A stretch of DNA of 64,000 nt, from positions 44,481,654-44,545,653 of the forward strand of contig CM060197.1 in NCBI GenBank assembly GCA_030549335.1, in the 5' to 3' direction. Below the pieces are notes generated by a model that saw only the letters and a list, made by a program, of their open reading frames with translations, was not told the DNA's origin and did no database searches. Positions 10,659-23,442 of this stretch are shown in pieces. This stretch comes from Pontederia crassipes (lineage: Eukaryota; Streptophyta; Magnoliopsida; Commelinales; Pontederiaceae). The first letter of the stretch is position 1; every line of letters starts with the position of its first letter. The translations under genes were made by a program, and so were the position numbers.

Positions 10659-11452
10659 ATGGTATTTTCAAATCAGATACCACGAGCTCCCAGAAGTGGG
10701 TTACAGCGGGCCGGTCAGGAGGTCCAAGGTTCTCAACCTAATAATCAACGTGCTCTGAGCCAAGAAATGAGTAGATAACAAGTACATGGCTTCTAGGTGA
10801 ATCAGGCCCAGGCTAATGGATACCGAGAGGAACAACTGAGACAGGGACTACTACCATCGGAGTTCCACTCTGTGCACGCTGAGTACTCGAGTCCCAATGT
10901 GCCACCACATCATGATCGTAAAGACACCATTGAGTGGTTCCTCAGGTTGCAGCCCCCTCGGTTCAACGGGAAGGGTGACTTTGAGGATGCAGAGGAATGG
11001 ATTGAGGAGATAGAACAGATATTTCTTGAGATGGATTGCGATGAGGACGCAAGATGATCTACGCCACAAGAAAACTGACGGCAGATGCCAGAGATTGGTG
11101 CAAGGCCACCAAGCTCACTACGTTCTCCGGCCAGGACAACATCACTTGGGGAGAATTCAAGAAGGCGTTCGAGAATCGCTACATACCAGCCTATGAAAGG
11201 GGCAGGAAGCAGAAGGAGTACCTGACACTCCAACAGGGTACTATGACTATAAAGCAGTACCTTTCCAAATTTTTAAGCCTAGAGAAGTACTCCACCTTAC
11301 AGCAGTCGGAACTTGATCGAGTGAAGCGTTGGGTGGATGGCCTGAAACCCAACCTCAGAGAAAGGGTAAAGGGGGGTAACTGCCAGACCCTCCAATTTGC
11401 TAAAGAATTCGCCATTTATCTAGAAGATGGTGATAAGACAGCTGACAAGTAA
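10659..11452 (+). pseudogene. Gypsy gag (capsid) pseudogene
   Basis: The ATG at 10659 opens a frame with stops near 10772 and 10794. The same frame then runs through 10797-11057, and the reading continues in another frame from 11054 to 11452. The second part holds the retrotransposon-gag core (WCKATKL, FENRYIPA, QGTMTIKQYLSKF). A zinc-knuckle motif follows at about 11650-11700 in yet another frame; its histidine is replaced by tyrosine (CGKVGYFAREC). Gag normally packages element RNA into cytoplasmic particles; this copy is not functional. Confidence 0.8.
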
Positions 11453-11844
11453 CAAAGCCAAGCTCCGGCCAATCAGTATCAAAACATATATGGAAACAGA
11501 GATAGAAGGCAGGCTAGGCGAGATCCCCGCCGCAGAGATGATCGCAATCGGAGAAGACCATATCCAGCTAGGAATGAGCCTCAATCGCCTAGAGCACCGT
11601 GCAACTACTGCCACAGAATGCATCCTCGTGAGTGCTATCGGAGAACTGGAGCGTGCTTGAACTGTGGTAAGGTGGGCTATTTTGCTAGAGAATGCAAAGA
11701 GCCGAGGCGTGCTGGACCTCCTTCGCAACGTAACGACGGACCACCTAGAATGGTGCAAGGCTGAGTATACAACATGAAGCCTGCAGACGAGCAAAGGGCG
11801 AATGACACCATCCAATGTACGCTAAAAATTGATGGTGTTCATGC

Positions 11845-14800
11845 TAATATTCTCTTTGATTCAGGTGCTACACATTCGTTCATTTCGGAGTAATTCGCTC
11901 CGTTATTGAGCATAAAGCCACAAGCGACTAGTTTTCCACTTGACATTGGCACACCTCTGGAGTCCATCGTTACCCAGAAGTACATCCCATGGTGCCGATC
12001 GAAGTGGAAGGCAAGAACTTCTCCGCAGACCTTATCATCATTCCGATCAGGGACAACGATGCGGTGTTGGGTATGGACTGGTTGTCCTACCATGACGCCT
12101 ACCTACATTGTCGAGCAAAGAAGATACTGATCAGAACGTCAAGAGGACCTCAGACTATTGTCAGAGGTACACCACTAGAAAGGGGCAAGATCCTAGTGTC
12201 AGCTTTAAAGGCACAAAAGATGCTGAAGAAAGGATGTCGGGGTTTCCTAGCAAGTGTGATCAAGACAGACAAAGTTGAAGTAGATCGTGATAGCATTGCT
12301 GTGGTGAAGGAGTTTCCAGACGTCTTTCCAGATGACGTTTCAAGATTGCCACCACGACGGGAGATTGACTTCCGCATTGACTTGGTGCCGGGCACGGCAC
12401 CTATATCAAAGGCTCCTTATCGAATGGCTCCAGCGGAAATGCTAGAATTAAAGACCCAAATCCAGGAGTTGCTGGATAAGGGATTCATTCGACCGAGCGT
12501 TTCTCCATGGGGCGCTCCGGTATTGTTTGTAAAGAAGAATGACGGGTCGATGAGACTGTGCATAGACTATCGGATATTGATCAAGGTCACAATCAAGAAC
12601 AAGTATCCACTACCAAGAATCGATGACCTGTTCGACCAATTGTCTTCGGCAAAGGTATTCTCGAAGATTGATCTGAGAAGTGGCTATCATCAGCTACGAA
12701 TCACTGATGATGATGTGCCGAAGACCGCTTTCAGAACAAGATACGAGCATTATGAGTTCTTAGTGATGCCATTTGAGCTGACCAATGCCCCCGCAGCTTT
12801 CATGGACCTGATGAATAGAGTGTTCAGGCCATACTTGGACAAGTTCGTAATCGTCTTCGTCGACGACATTCTTATATATTCGTCGAGCCCAGAAGAACAC
12901 GAGGAACATCTAAGAGTTGTGCTACAGACCTTACGGGAGCACAAATTGTACGCCAAATTCTCAAAATGTGAGTTTTGGTTGAAAGAGATTATGTTCCTCG
13001 GGCATATTATCAGTGAAAATGGAATATCGGTAGATCCTGCAAAGGTGGAAGCAGTTGTCAACTGGGCACAACCAAAAAATGCGTCAGAGATTAGAAGCTT
13101 TCTTGGACTTGCTGGATATTACAGGAGATTCATTCAGGACTTTTCCAAAATTGCATCGCCACTAACAAATCTCACTAAGAAAGGCATCAAGTATGAATGG
13201 TCACAGAGGTGTGAAGATAATTTTCAAGAGTTAAAGAAGAGACTGACAACGGCATCCATTCTGACCATACCTTCAGGCCAAGAAGGTTATGTCATATATA
13301 GCGACGCATGCGGCACTGGTTTGGGATGCGTCTTGATGCAACACGGGAAGGTAATTGCATATGCATCAAGACAATTAAAGAAGCATGAGAAGAATTATCC
13401 GACGCATGATCTAGAATTAGCAGTTGTGGTCTTCGCCCTCAAAATTTGGCGACACTATTTATATGGCGAAGAATTCAAAATTTTCACAGACCACAAGAGC
13501 TTGAAATACATCTTCTCTCAAAAAGACTTGAATATGCGTCAGAGGAGGTGGATTGAGTTTCTAACTCAGTTATCATCCAGAGAAGGCAAACTCAGTTGCT
13601 GACGCACTTAGTAGAAAATGGGGAGGATCACTCTCATGCCTGAGAGTGAGTCGTTGGAACATGATTGACTGCATTATCCAGGTCAGTCCAGTGACCAGCA
13701 GCGACGGTATACGAATTATGGCACACTTCGGCATGCAACCCGAGCTACTATTGAAGATAGGCAAAGCACAACCAAACGATAACGAGTACAACCACCTGCT
13801 CAAGTTGTGCGAAAAGATTCCTACAGATTTTTCGGTCACAAATGGAGTGATCAGATATAGGGGACGATTGTGGGTCCCTGAGTATGAAGCATTGAGAAGA
13901 CAAGTGTTGGATGAATGCCACAAGTCAGAATTCGCCATTCATCCTGGAAGCACGAAGATGTTCAAAGACTTGCAACGGACCTTCTGGTGGAATAATATGA
14001 AGAAGGATGTGGCTGAGTACGTTGCAAGATGCCTAGTATGCCAACAAGTGAAAGGGGAACATCAGAGACCTTACTGTGTACTACAAGAACTTGGAATCCC
14101 ACAATGAAAATGGGAAAAGGTGACTATGGATTTCGTCACTGGGCTTCCAAGAACTCAACAAGGTCATGATGCAATATGGGTGGTGGTGGACCGGTTTAGC
14201 AAGGCAGCCCATTTCATCCCCATCAAATGGAAATAGTCTGTCGAAAGTCTGATGGACATTTATATTAAGGAGGTTATCCGACTACATGGTGTGCTAGTCT
14301 CCATTGTATCGGATAGAGATCCACGATTTACGGCCAAATTTTGGCGGAGCATCCAGAGTGCTTTTGGAACAAAATTAAATTTCAGTACCGCGTTCCATCC
14401 TCAGACAGACAGACAATCTGAACGGACGATTCAGACATTAGAATATATGCTCCGTGCATGTGCATTGGACTGGTGTGGCAGTTGGAACACGCACCTCCCA
14501 CTGATCGAGTTCGCATACAATAACAGTTACCACTCCAGCATAGGCATGGCACCATTTGCAGCCATGTATGGAAGGCCTTGTCGCTCCCCCATCTGTTGGA
14601 GTGAGGTGGGAGGACGACAATTCTTATCAGAGGAGTTAATGAAGCAAACCAAGGAAGATGCTGAAAAAGTTCGCCTTATTAGAGAGAGGTTGAAAACAAC
14701 ATTCACAAGACAGAAAACATATGTTGACAAGAAGAGAAGAGAACAAATTTTTAAAGTGGGAGATCGAGTTATGTTAAAAGTTTCTCCAATGAAAGGAGTA

Positions 14801-15180
14801 ATGAGATTCAGCAAGAAGGGTAAGTTGAGTCCAAGATATGTTGGCCCCTTCGAAGTACTTGCATTGATCGGAGATGCAGCTTGTAGGTTGGCGTTGCCTC
14901 CATCATATGGACACGTGCATAATGTCTTTCACGTGTCAATGTTGCGCAAGTACCAACATGATGATGCTAATGTGGTGAATATGGAGGAACCAAATTTGAA
15001 TGTAGATCTGACATATGCTGAGCAGCCTATAGAAGTATCGGAGTACCAAACTAAGCATATGAAGAATAAAATGGTACACATGGTGAGGGTGGCTTGGACA
15101 CATCATAGAGATGAAGATGCCACCTCGAAACTGTAAGAAGAAATGAGAAGAGATTTTTCAGAATTATTTAGATGAGATAA
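11845..15180 (+). pseudogene. Gypsy pol pseudogene (PR-RT-RH-IN)
   Basis: The protease motif DSGATHSF is at 11858 and is followed by a stop at 11891. A long open stretch, 11989-13602, carries the protease C-terminal part (VLGMDWL), the reverse transcriptase with FVDD at about 12855-12866, and RNase H ([11 protein letters not shown]). A frameshift near 13590 precedes the integrase. The integrase has an HHCC zinc finger (13915-14045), then a core with D near 14126, D near 14310 and E near 14425. In-frame stops lie at 14105-14107, 14234-14236 and 15134-15136. The RT domain alone is still open, so it can look like a 537-residue gene to an automatic caller. Confidence 0.88.
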
Positions 15181-15233
15181 TATAATTTCTTTTATTCAAA
15201 TTCGAGGACGAATTTATTTTTAAGGAGGTTATG

Positions 15234-16887
15234 ATGTAACGACCCTGATTTTTTTAGGATTTAATAAATGGATATTTTATTATTTTATTTTGAAAAATAT
15301 TGTTATTAATATTACTATAATTAATAATTCTGAAAATAAAATAAAATTGAGAGGAATTTGATTAGGGATAGGATTATTCAATTAATTTTGTAATTTATCT
15401 AATCAAATATTAGAATAAATAGGGAATGGTTAAAGGGGATGGAGTTTACGGCCGTAACGGATAGGGGGTAAAATTTGGAGAGAGAATTAGAAAAAAAAAA
15501 AGAAAAGGGTGAAGTTTACGGCCGTAATGGAATAGGGGGTAAAATCTGGAGAGAGAAAGATATAGAAAAAAAAAGAAGAGAATTTACGACTGTAAAATCA
15601 GAGAAGATGGAGAGAGAAAAACAAAGTAGAGAGAGATTTAAAAAAAAGGGGAATTGATGTTACGGTCGTAATGAACAGGGAGTACACCAACGAGAGTTAT
15701 TATTTATTTTTGAGTAAATTTTAATTACTGATTATTATTGTTGTTATTAATTAATTTGATGTATTAATTATATTGTTGGTGATTGATCTGTTTATATTAT
15801 GATGAACTTTGATTTTGATTGTATTGTTGACCTACTTAGTTTTAAGTTCAGAATTTATCTAATCAAATTGATAATTTATTTAAAGATAGACATTTTAGGT
15901 AAACAAGATAAAAGCCGAAAGCTACTGGGTCCATGTTCACTGATTGCCACTAAGTCGGGATCAATTGAATTGAATTGAATTGAATGTGGCAGATAGTGTA
16001 AAAGTTATGGCTGTCCTGTGTATGGCCACTCGTCCCCACCATACACGAACCCATTGAATCGTATCGGGCTTGCCGTGGCACTGATCCCCCACTGGCCTGC
16101 ATGAAAGTGGCATGGTATCCCTTAATTGACTGAGCGCTCCTCATTGAATTGGATAACTCCGAACATTGAAAATCGAATCGAATTGAATTGAATTGAAATT
16201 AGAATTGAAGTGAATGGAATTAAATCATGATCATTGGGATATATTGGCATGGAGTTGGCAATTATTATTGCCCTATGGAATTGAATTATTATTGGTCAAT
16301 GACCATTGATTATCGAATTAAAAATTGTTAATTGAATATTGATCTATTAATCAGGCAATTGATAATTATTAATTGAAAAAAAAATGTGATTGATTTACAT
16401 TGGTCTGTTGACCATAGCCTGATATATTGTTCATATTGATAAATTGTTAATTGATTAATTGTATTGACTGCTCAATCGACTCATTATTGATTTTATCTTA
16501 TTTTCGATTGAGCATATTGATTATCTTTTAGACCTACGTACTGAGTATTTTTATACTCATGGATATTTTCCTGTACCTGAATCCGTGTAGGTGAGAGAGC
16601 TATAAATGATGGTCCTGCAGGTGACAGACAGATGTTGCACATGACATTAGATCTAGTGATTTAGTTTTATTATTTTCGCACTTATTAGAATTGTAAACTC
16701 ATGGATGTTTTAGCATTTCGATTATTATGGATTATTAGTTATTATTTTTGAAAAGTCTTCCGCATTTATGTTTTATATTCTGCAATTTATTGTTTATATT
16801 CGGCAAAAATATTTTATAGAAAAATTGAGTAGCGCCTTTGGGACGACTCTGAGCACGTGAAAGTCACATGGATCTCGGGGCGTTACA
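15234..16887 (+). repeat. 3' LTR of the gypsy element (1,654 bp)
   Basis: It begins TGTAACGACC directly after the purine-rich tract AAGGAGGTTATGA and ends GCGTTACA before the GTTAT duplication. It matches the 5' LTR along its length, with a few percent differences by eye. Identity of the two LTRs at insertion means these differences date the event. Confidence 0.92.
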
Positions 16888-16892
16888 GTTAT

Positions 16893-17048
16893 CACATGCA
16901 ACCTCTTCAGAAAGCCAAAAGGTTATATGGATGGGATGCTTTTGAATGGGAGATCATGAGGGAGCTGCAGAATATGAGAAACTTTGAAGATGTCGTCGAG
17001 AGCGAGTTGGATGCTTATCGGACTTATTGGGTTGATTTGAAGTGGTAG
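16893..17048 (+). pseudogene. F-box/DUF295-like fragment, right half
   Basis: The frame reads RLYGWDAFEWEIM, then FEDVVESELDAYRTYWVDLKW and a stop. This parallels RLYALDVVHWEVM and FEDVAKHFLDAIWMNICWIDLKS of the remnant at 56802-57269. It is the continuation of the piece at 8724-8807, separated by the gypsy insertion and a frame change. Only the C-terminal tail of the protein is represented. Confidence 0.5.
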
Positions 17049-19069
17049 AAAGATATCCTACGTATTTAAAATTTTTAAATTCTATTTGCATGCACTTTGC
17101 TCTAACATGAGTTAGAAGACATTTGTATTCTTGTTTGAGATAAATAATTCAAGCTGAACGTTTTTCCCCAGCAATCTTGATGGTAAAAAATGTATGTTTC
17201 TATCAATGTAAAAGGGGAAGTATACATGTTTTGACCTGAATTAGTCACCTCATTGAATTTCAATTGGATTTTGAATTCAATCGGTATCAATGAGTTAATA
17301 GCTGGAATAAGTTTAAACCCTAAATGATCATTAGGAGAGAGAGAGAGAGAGAGATGTATCATCATTAAGCAATACAAATTAAATCGAATAACGATTTTTT
17401 TACAAGTTTGAAATGGTTCCAAAGAAACTTAGACGCAAACGATATATAATCATGTCACGACAATAGCAAAGCATCCGGGAAAATACTCTTGATATGTATA
17501 GCATAAAATGTTACAAACAAAATCAATGTTATCTCATATTATCAAATCATTCGAAAAATACTAGTCGAATATGCTCGACTATTTCAATCATCCACATATT
17601 AGTCAAAGCAATAAAACGGAGAGCCCGACCAAAATATACAGTTAAATCATATTAGTACTTTACTTATTGTCACGCCATATAAGTCACTTCTTTTAATATA
17701 TTTATTTTCCTTTATTTTCCAAATTAGTTATTTGTCCTTGATCTATACTCATTTTATATTCCTAATCTATTATTCAATTTAAAATTCAGTTAGCTGTTTT
17801 AGTGGAAACATTTATTGTTAGCCTTTTTTTCATTTCTTTCTTTTGCATGGCCCTTATTTGTTGACTTTATTATTCACTACCTTTAGATATATCCATGTAG
17901 GTATGTTTTCCCCATTCAGCAGTGCACTGATACAAATTAAAATTTTAAAGTGCACCCTTCAGTTTATTTTGTCAATGCACCCAAGAAGACGAGAATCAGA
18001 TTTAATAACAAATTTTTATAATAAATTTTTTATTTGTAATTAGAACGCCTTTACCTATAATATAATCTGATTTACTAAGTTAGCATCATTAAAATTAATT
18101 AGTAGCACATACCAATTATACAGGATAGGGAGTGCGACGGGTGATTCAAGGTTTAGAAATTATGTAGAGCATTCAACTTTATGACAAATATCTTTTGTTT
18201 TTTTAATTTTGGATTAACATTTTTTGTAATCTTTTATAACAACGTATACGTACTACTAAATGTTATAACATCACCGGAACATACCAAGGCTCTGTGGAAA
18301 AGAAAATGCAAAATCTTTTTAAACCATGACAATGCATATTAAAGGAGGAAAAAAAAAGTTATTCTTTTGCTCATTTCTGATTCTGGTTCCATCATCAAGG
18401 GGCGATAATGCATTTACATTTTAACACAATGCACAAATAATAAATTGGATTTTCAATACAAATAAATCTAATTAACATAGTTTTCCTGATGAAATAGTAA
18501 TAGTTAATTTGATGAGTTTAATTTTAAGTCATGTGATGAATCAATATAATTTTAGTTAATTTTTTAAAATAATATTTAAATGAGATGTAAAATTTTTAAA
18601 TCCACCCACTCTAATTAAACTTAATTCATTCTTATTAAACGGTTCATCCAAACACACACTTAAATAGAAGTTTTGAGGTTTTGAGGCTTTAGTTAGGTTG
18701 TGGTGTTATAGGACGTCCCAATTGTTTGCGAGTCAAATGAGTTTATAGTGGGATTAATATTTAAGGCACTAAGTACAAAAAGAATATGCACCCCAATGCT
18801 CTCATATATACACCATATTAATAAATGTCATTATAATTATTTCGAATGTTATTCTCCAGATTTTCTAATATTATCTCATATATATAGTTCTTTCAATTGC
18901 TGCAGAAAACATATATCATTAGTCTTTACTTTCTTTCATTAATATATTCCATCTTTATTAATTGTATCATCCACCACCTTCATGTATATCCATGCCAAAT
19001 ACGACCCTGCTATATGCCTTTTTTTTTCCCATTCTTGAGTAAATTAAATACGAGGTAATTTTTTACATT
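17049..19069. other. No gene seen; AT-rich intergenic DNA
   Basis: There is a (GA)n microsatellite at about 17334-17354. Short ORFs at 17102-17422, 17843-18043 and 18748-18942 have no recognisable domain and the composition of noncoding DNA. The stretch 18600-18665 reads like one end of a small DNA transposon (ending in a 'ccaaacac' block), but I could not find its partner. Confidence 0.5.
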
Positions 19070-21059
19070 CTTCAGTCTGAATTAATACGGGGTAAATTTT
19101 TTAAAGTTCCCCACTCCATTTATTTTGCCGAGACACCCAAAATTCTGAAATCAGATTCTAGAAACAAATACAATAGATTAGAATTAAATATGTGGTGCAT
19201 CATATTTTCTAAATATTTAGCTCTAAATTAAATATTATTGGGCTTCAATGGAGGACATGTCATGCTCACACGTCGATAGTCAATGCGATTCACTCCTGCA
19301 GCCGGATCCATCCATCTTTTTTTTTTGCCCGACTTAAAGCGGTGCCGACGATTCAATTCGTACGACGCTACTGAGCGCATTATCCACAAGTTAAAGACCG
19401 GTCCACTATCGAGTTCAACTAATCCGATTAGATCATCCCGAATTATGTACCTGATAATGACAAATAAAATTTCCAACAAAAATTTTCTACACTTACCACT
19501 CTACTCGAACCAAATCCATCCATCTCTACTCGTAAAATTTTGATTCTTTCTTCCATGTTTTGATCCACAGAATATAATTTTGTCTCTACCGGAAGACTTG
19601 GAGAGATGATATGGCCGATAAAAGAAACATAGATGACCTGAAATAAATAAATAGTATCTTTATATTAATAGGAGTACACTAAATACTTAGATATATTCAA
19701 CGGAAAAGAAAATACTTAGCTTTTGCACTACATGTTTCATGGCCTGTTCAACTGTTGGTTTATAATACCAAAATTGAAAATAGTTGCAGATAGAGGAAAA
19801 ATCAACACAATCTATAAATTTAAATTGATAAATCTGAGAAAAAACTGACAAAAGTGTAAACAAAATCACAATTCAAAGGAAAGTAAATTAATGGCACAAA
19901 AAGTATTAAAAGGAAAGGCAATGAGGCAAAATATTTGAATCACGGATAAAAAAAGTTAAAATGCAAATTGACGAGCATTGGAGGTTTAATAGGAGAGAGA
20001 GAGCAAAAATAAAAATAAAAATTGTAAAAAATAAAGTAATTAAGATTTTTAGTATAAGATAAAGTAGATTAATATATACTACATCAAAAAACATTTAAAG
20101 ACCAAAGACATTAGTCTCTAAAACTTCAATTTTGATCTCTAATTGGAACTAAAATATTTTGATCCTCGTGATCTCTACAAGCTCGCTATTAAAAGTTCTT
20201 AGTGACTAATTTTTTTGTTAGTCCTAAAAGGATGACATTTTAATGATCACAAAACGAAATTTTAATTTTCAATGAGTAAGACATTTAAGACTATTATCAT
20301 ATTATATAATCTTCAATGCTTATATTTTTAAGAACTAAGTATAATTAGTCACTAAAATATTATTCGGTAAAGCATAATATTGTTGTAGTGATATCACCAA
20401 TTGTATAAAAAGAATAAATGAAATATTAATAATAAACTATCAACAACAAGTTGAGAATCAATTTTATCAATACTAGCATTTCAAAGTAAATAAATACAAA
20501 ATATCTTGATATTAATTCGTTATTAGTAGTCTATTACTAATTTCTATGCATTATGCAATATTACTTGTGCTATATTTTTAGAATTACTGTCAATAATATT
20601 ATTTTAGTGGAATCTACTTGGAAAAGTTGTCACCAGGCTCGAATGGGATTCGGTCTTGAGTTTTCTATTTCTTGGAAAGCGTTAACAAGGAATGTAAAAA
20701 TAACACAAATGATGTAAGATAAAATAAAATAACCCAACATCAATTGTATCAAATACTAAATAGAATATTAATAATAATCTATCAATTAACAAATTAGAGA
20801 GTCAAGTTTCATCCATAATAACATTCTAAAATAAATAAATGATATTCCATTACTAATATTTTATTGTTAATTTTTTAAACAGTTTAACATTAGTTGGGCC
20901 ATACTGTTAAGTTATTATTATAATTTATAAATAAATAAATTATATATATATATATATATTTGATAAATAAGTCACTGTAATTTTGTCATTACAGAGCTGA
21001 TTGGAAAATTTGATGCGTTGAACACAAAGTCATTCGTAGCACAGTACGAAATGACCACC

Positions 21060-21104
<45 letters not shown>

Positions 21105-21139
21105 TATAGGCACGTAAGTTGATAATATATATATTGAGA
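19070..21139 (+). repeat. Duplicated RLP upstream region, copy 1
   Basis: Parts match 41355-42250 and 46878-47260 (upstream of intact gene 1) and 33430-33642. The shared blocks include 'tgtggtgcatcatattttct', 'caaatgggattcggtcttga' and 'gcgttgaacacaaagtc'. It ends at the 5' end of the dead RLP at 21140. (TA)n tracts lie at about 20941-20960 and 21060-21107. A small CACTA-type element is inserted at 20077. No gene is present. Confidence 0.7.
20077..20390. mobile_element. CACTA-type MITE (314 bp) with 3-bp target duplication
   Basis: The right end in inverted sense reads CACTACAACAA and the left end reads TACTACATCAA. The flanking triplet is ATA on both sides. The paralogous site at about 41906-41915 lacks the insert ('caatatatcatcaattg'), which fixes both boundaries. 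Interior blocks such as TTAGTGACTAA suit a short non-autonomous element; no ORF is present. Confidence 0.6.
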
Positions 21140-21335
21140 CAGTGAAATCAAGGGCAACTAATTTGCAGCACTTTTTCATCTGCAGAGAAGATGAGCGGAT
21201 GGGCCCTCTTCCAATTGAAAGATGGTCTCAAGGATCCTTACGGCCAGCTATCGTCCTGGATTGCTGCAGCAACAGGACCGGCCGTGTGACGCAACTCCCT
21301 TCCGGGTGATCCTTATGACGCAAGAGGACCCACCG
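21140..21335 (+). pseudogene. LRR-RLP pseudogene, 5' end only
   Basis: The DNA matches the first ~300 bp of intact gene 1 (47250-47550) with deletions: 'ggcaactaatttgca' of the start region, 'cagagaagatgagcgga' of the LRRNT cap, then the 'ctatcgtcctgg.ttg' and 'gcagcaacagga.cggcc' blocks. Most of the signal peptide and the second half of the cap are gone and the frame is lost. At about 21336 it runs straight into the hAT-like element, so all LRR-coding sequence is deleted. Confidence 0.8.
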
Positions 21336-21339
21336 GCCG

Positions 21340-21885
21340 AATTTTATATGATAATATTAGCTAACAAATCATCTCAATCGTTAATTCATTAATAATATTA
21401 GCTAATATTTTATATGATAATATTTATCTTATAATAGAATATAAGTTGTTTATTCATTATTAGTTTGATTTGTTCTATTATTAATGAAAAATAAAATAAA
21501 CAAATGGGTAAAAAGACAAAAATAATAAAGATCATTATGAGAAAACTAAAGAAAAAATTAATGATACCATATTTATTATATTATTTTATTAATGTATCAA
21601 GAAAAGAATATAAGAAAATATAGAAAAAATAAATGCCAATTTTAGAAATAAATGAAAATAATAAATTATTTTTTTTAAAAAAAATAATGGACTTGTGTGA
21701 TTCGTCTGCTAAGCAATATGTCCGTTAAGGCCTATTAGATCTTAATGGGCCGAACAAATCGAAAAGTTTATTAGATGGTCGGAAAATAATTCGTTAAATT
21801 AACGGACTTGTCCGAGTCGTCCGATATCCAGTTAAAATCCAATTGACTAAAATTAGAAGTCGTCCGATCCGTTAAACACCACTAC
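21340..21885. mobile_element. hAT-like MITE, left-truncated second copy
   Basis: It matches the interior and right end of 1824-2756, ending TTAAACACCACTA followed by CTTCAG. The left end is missing at the junction with the RLP 5' fragment. It has one copy of the internal unit that is doubled in the first element. Confidence 0.55.
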
Positions 21886-23212
21886 TTCAGTGAGTTAACA
21901 CATTTTATATTGGACTTATTCGGTCTCAGGGCCTTCGCTCAATTTGGATCAACAACTGGAAATAGAGAGTGCAATATGACATGCCGGAAAGTTAAAATTA
22001 AAATTACAATAGTAGTGCACATGACATTACCTTTCGTCTCTTTCTACCTTGCGTTTGAATTGAAGGGAAAGGAGGATAACGATGGAAAAAATAAAATTTA
22101 GCTTTCCATTCCTATGTCTGGATTAAAAAAAAAAGATTAATGAAGTGAAGGAGAAATATTAAGTGTTAATCTCATAACAAATTTGGATTTAATGATTGTT
22201 GTCACTCTCTTTCTTTGTCTTTCACTCTCTTTATCCTCCCTTTCTTTCTGTAAATTTCCTTCTAATACCCACACATACCCAAGGGACTATGATTTTTATT
22301 TTTTTTTTCTCCATCTCCATAGCTTTATATCTCTTGGAAGAAAAGTTTTCTTTTAAAAGGCGAAATTTTAAATACCAATAGAAAAATGCTAAACTCGTGA
22401 ATTTTATTTATCTTTCATCCTTTAATTCAGCTGGAAGGTGGGTTGGTTAGCTGTTATTTGAGTACTCTAACAGTTCTAAAACAAAAAAATATCATGGGTT
22501 TATCTCACTTAAATTGTAATTTATTTTAAGTAATTAATTGTATATTATAAAAATTGTGAAATTCTTCCTTATATTATGGTCGTTTCTAATTTTTCTTATT
22601 AAATTATGTTTACAATATTTTATCTTGCAAGAAATAACAGCAAAAAGAGGATAGGTTTTTGACAATCCGCATGAGCAATTGGGTTATGTGATGGGCCTAT
22701 CCAACCTCTTAATTTATCAAGCAGGATTTGGGCTTTCTGATAAGACCTAGTAGGTCCAACACGGACCTGGGCACTAATAGGTCCGTGGATAGGCCCATTA
22801 AATTAAGTATTTTTTTGGATGTTATTTTCATATTTGCGTGTTTCTTTTTTTACTTTTTACATATTATCTTTTCTTTTTCATGTATCTTTTCCCCATTTTA
22901 CTTTTTCAATTGTTCTTACTACTTATATCAAGCATATTAATGTTACAGTATAAGTAATCACAAACAAAGAAAATAAATTAGAAAAATACTGAATGTGATC
23001 AAGTAGGATAATTTAAAAAAAGGAACAATATACTAATAGATATTCAATGCACTCAATTAGTCTACTAAGCCATGATTTGGCTGGCCATTAATCACGCCAT
23101 CTAATAGGTTAATATGCAAATATTGCAATTATGACACGATTATAGAGTCATGGAGGATTAAGAAAATGAGTACAAGATTTTCTTGTGTTCATTAAAAAGA
23201 GTTCAAATTTTG
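21886..23212 (+). repeat. Segmental duplication B
   Basis: It matches 2757-3608 and 4564-5040. It lacks the ~0.94 kb insert of the first copy and ends at the left edge of the Helitron. Short ORFs such as 21910-22101 and 22728-22940 occur at the same relative places in both copies without amino-acid constraint and are not genes. Confidence 0.75.
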
Positions 23213-23442
23213 AAAAAAAATATATATATATATATAAAAGCAGAGGTAAAAGCATAAGAGTCGGTAGCGCGATAAGTGGCAAAGTATTACACGTGTCAAA
23301 TAATAATAATTAACATAATTAATAAATCTAAATTTAAAAGATAAAATAATTAAATAATAATTCAGTTTAAATTTAAAAGATAAAACCAATATTAGAAGAT
23401 TTGTTGCATAAGGTAACAATATACAAAACTCAATATTAATTC

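Larger units (their letters stand above)
8808..16887 (+). mobile_element. Complete Ty3/gypsy LTR retrotransposon, defective coding region
   Basis: The element is bounded by GTTAT at 8803-8807 and 16888-16892, with LTRs that start TGTAA and end TTACA. A primer-binding site follows the left LTR and a purine tract (AAGGAGG) precedes the right one. Coding order is gag, zinc knuckle, protease, reverse transcriptase, RNase H, integrase. The gag and pol regions contain several stops and frameshifts, so this copy cannot encode its own proteins, although the ends remain complete. The gene order and the long 1.65 kb LTRs suggest a Tekay/Del-type chromovirus, though I do not see a convincing chromodomain. 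Confidence 0.92.

Noticed and set aside
11989..13602. 537-codon ORF as an independent reverse transcriptase gene
   Set aside because: It is the surviving open part of the gypsy pol, with protease upstream and integrase downstream in other frames.
19228..19543. Overlapping ORFs on both strands with arginine-rich sequence
   Set aside because: There is no recognisable domain, the region lies in the duplicated upstream segment, and the paralogous copy at 41500 does not keep the frame.
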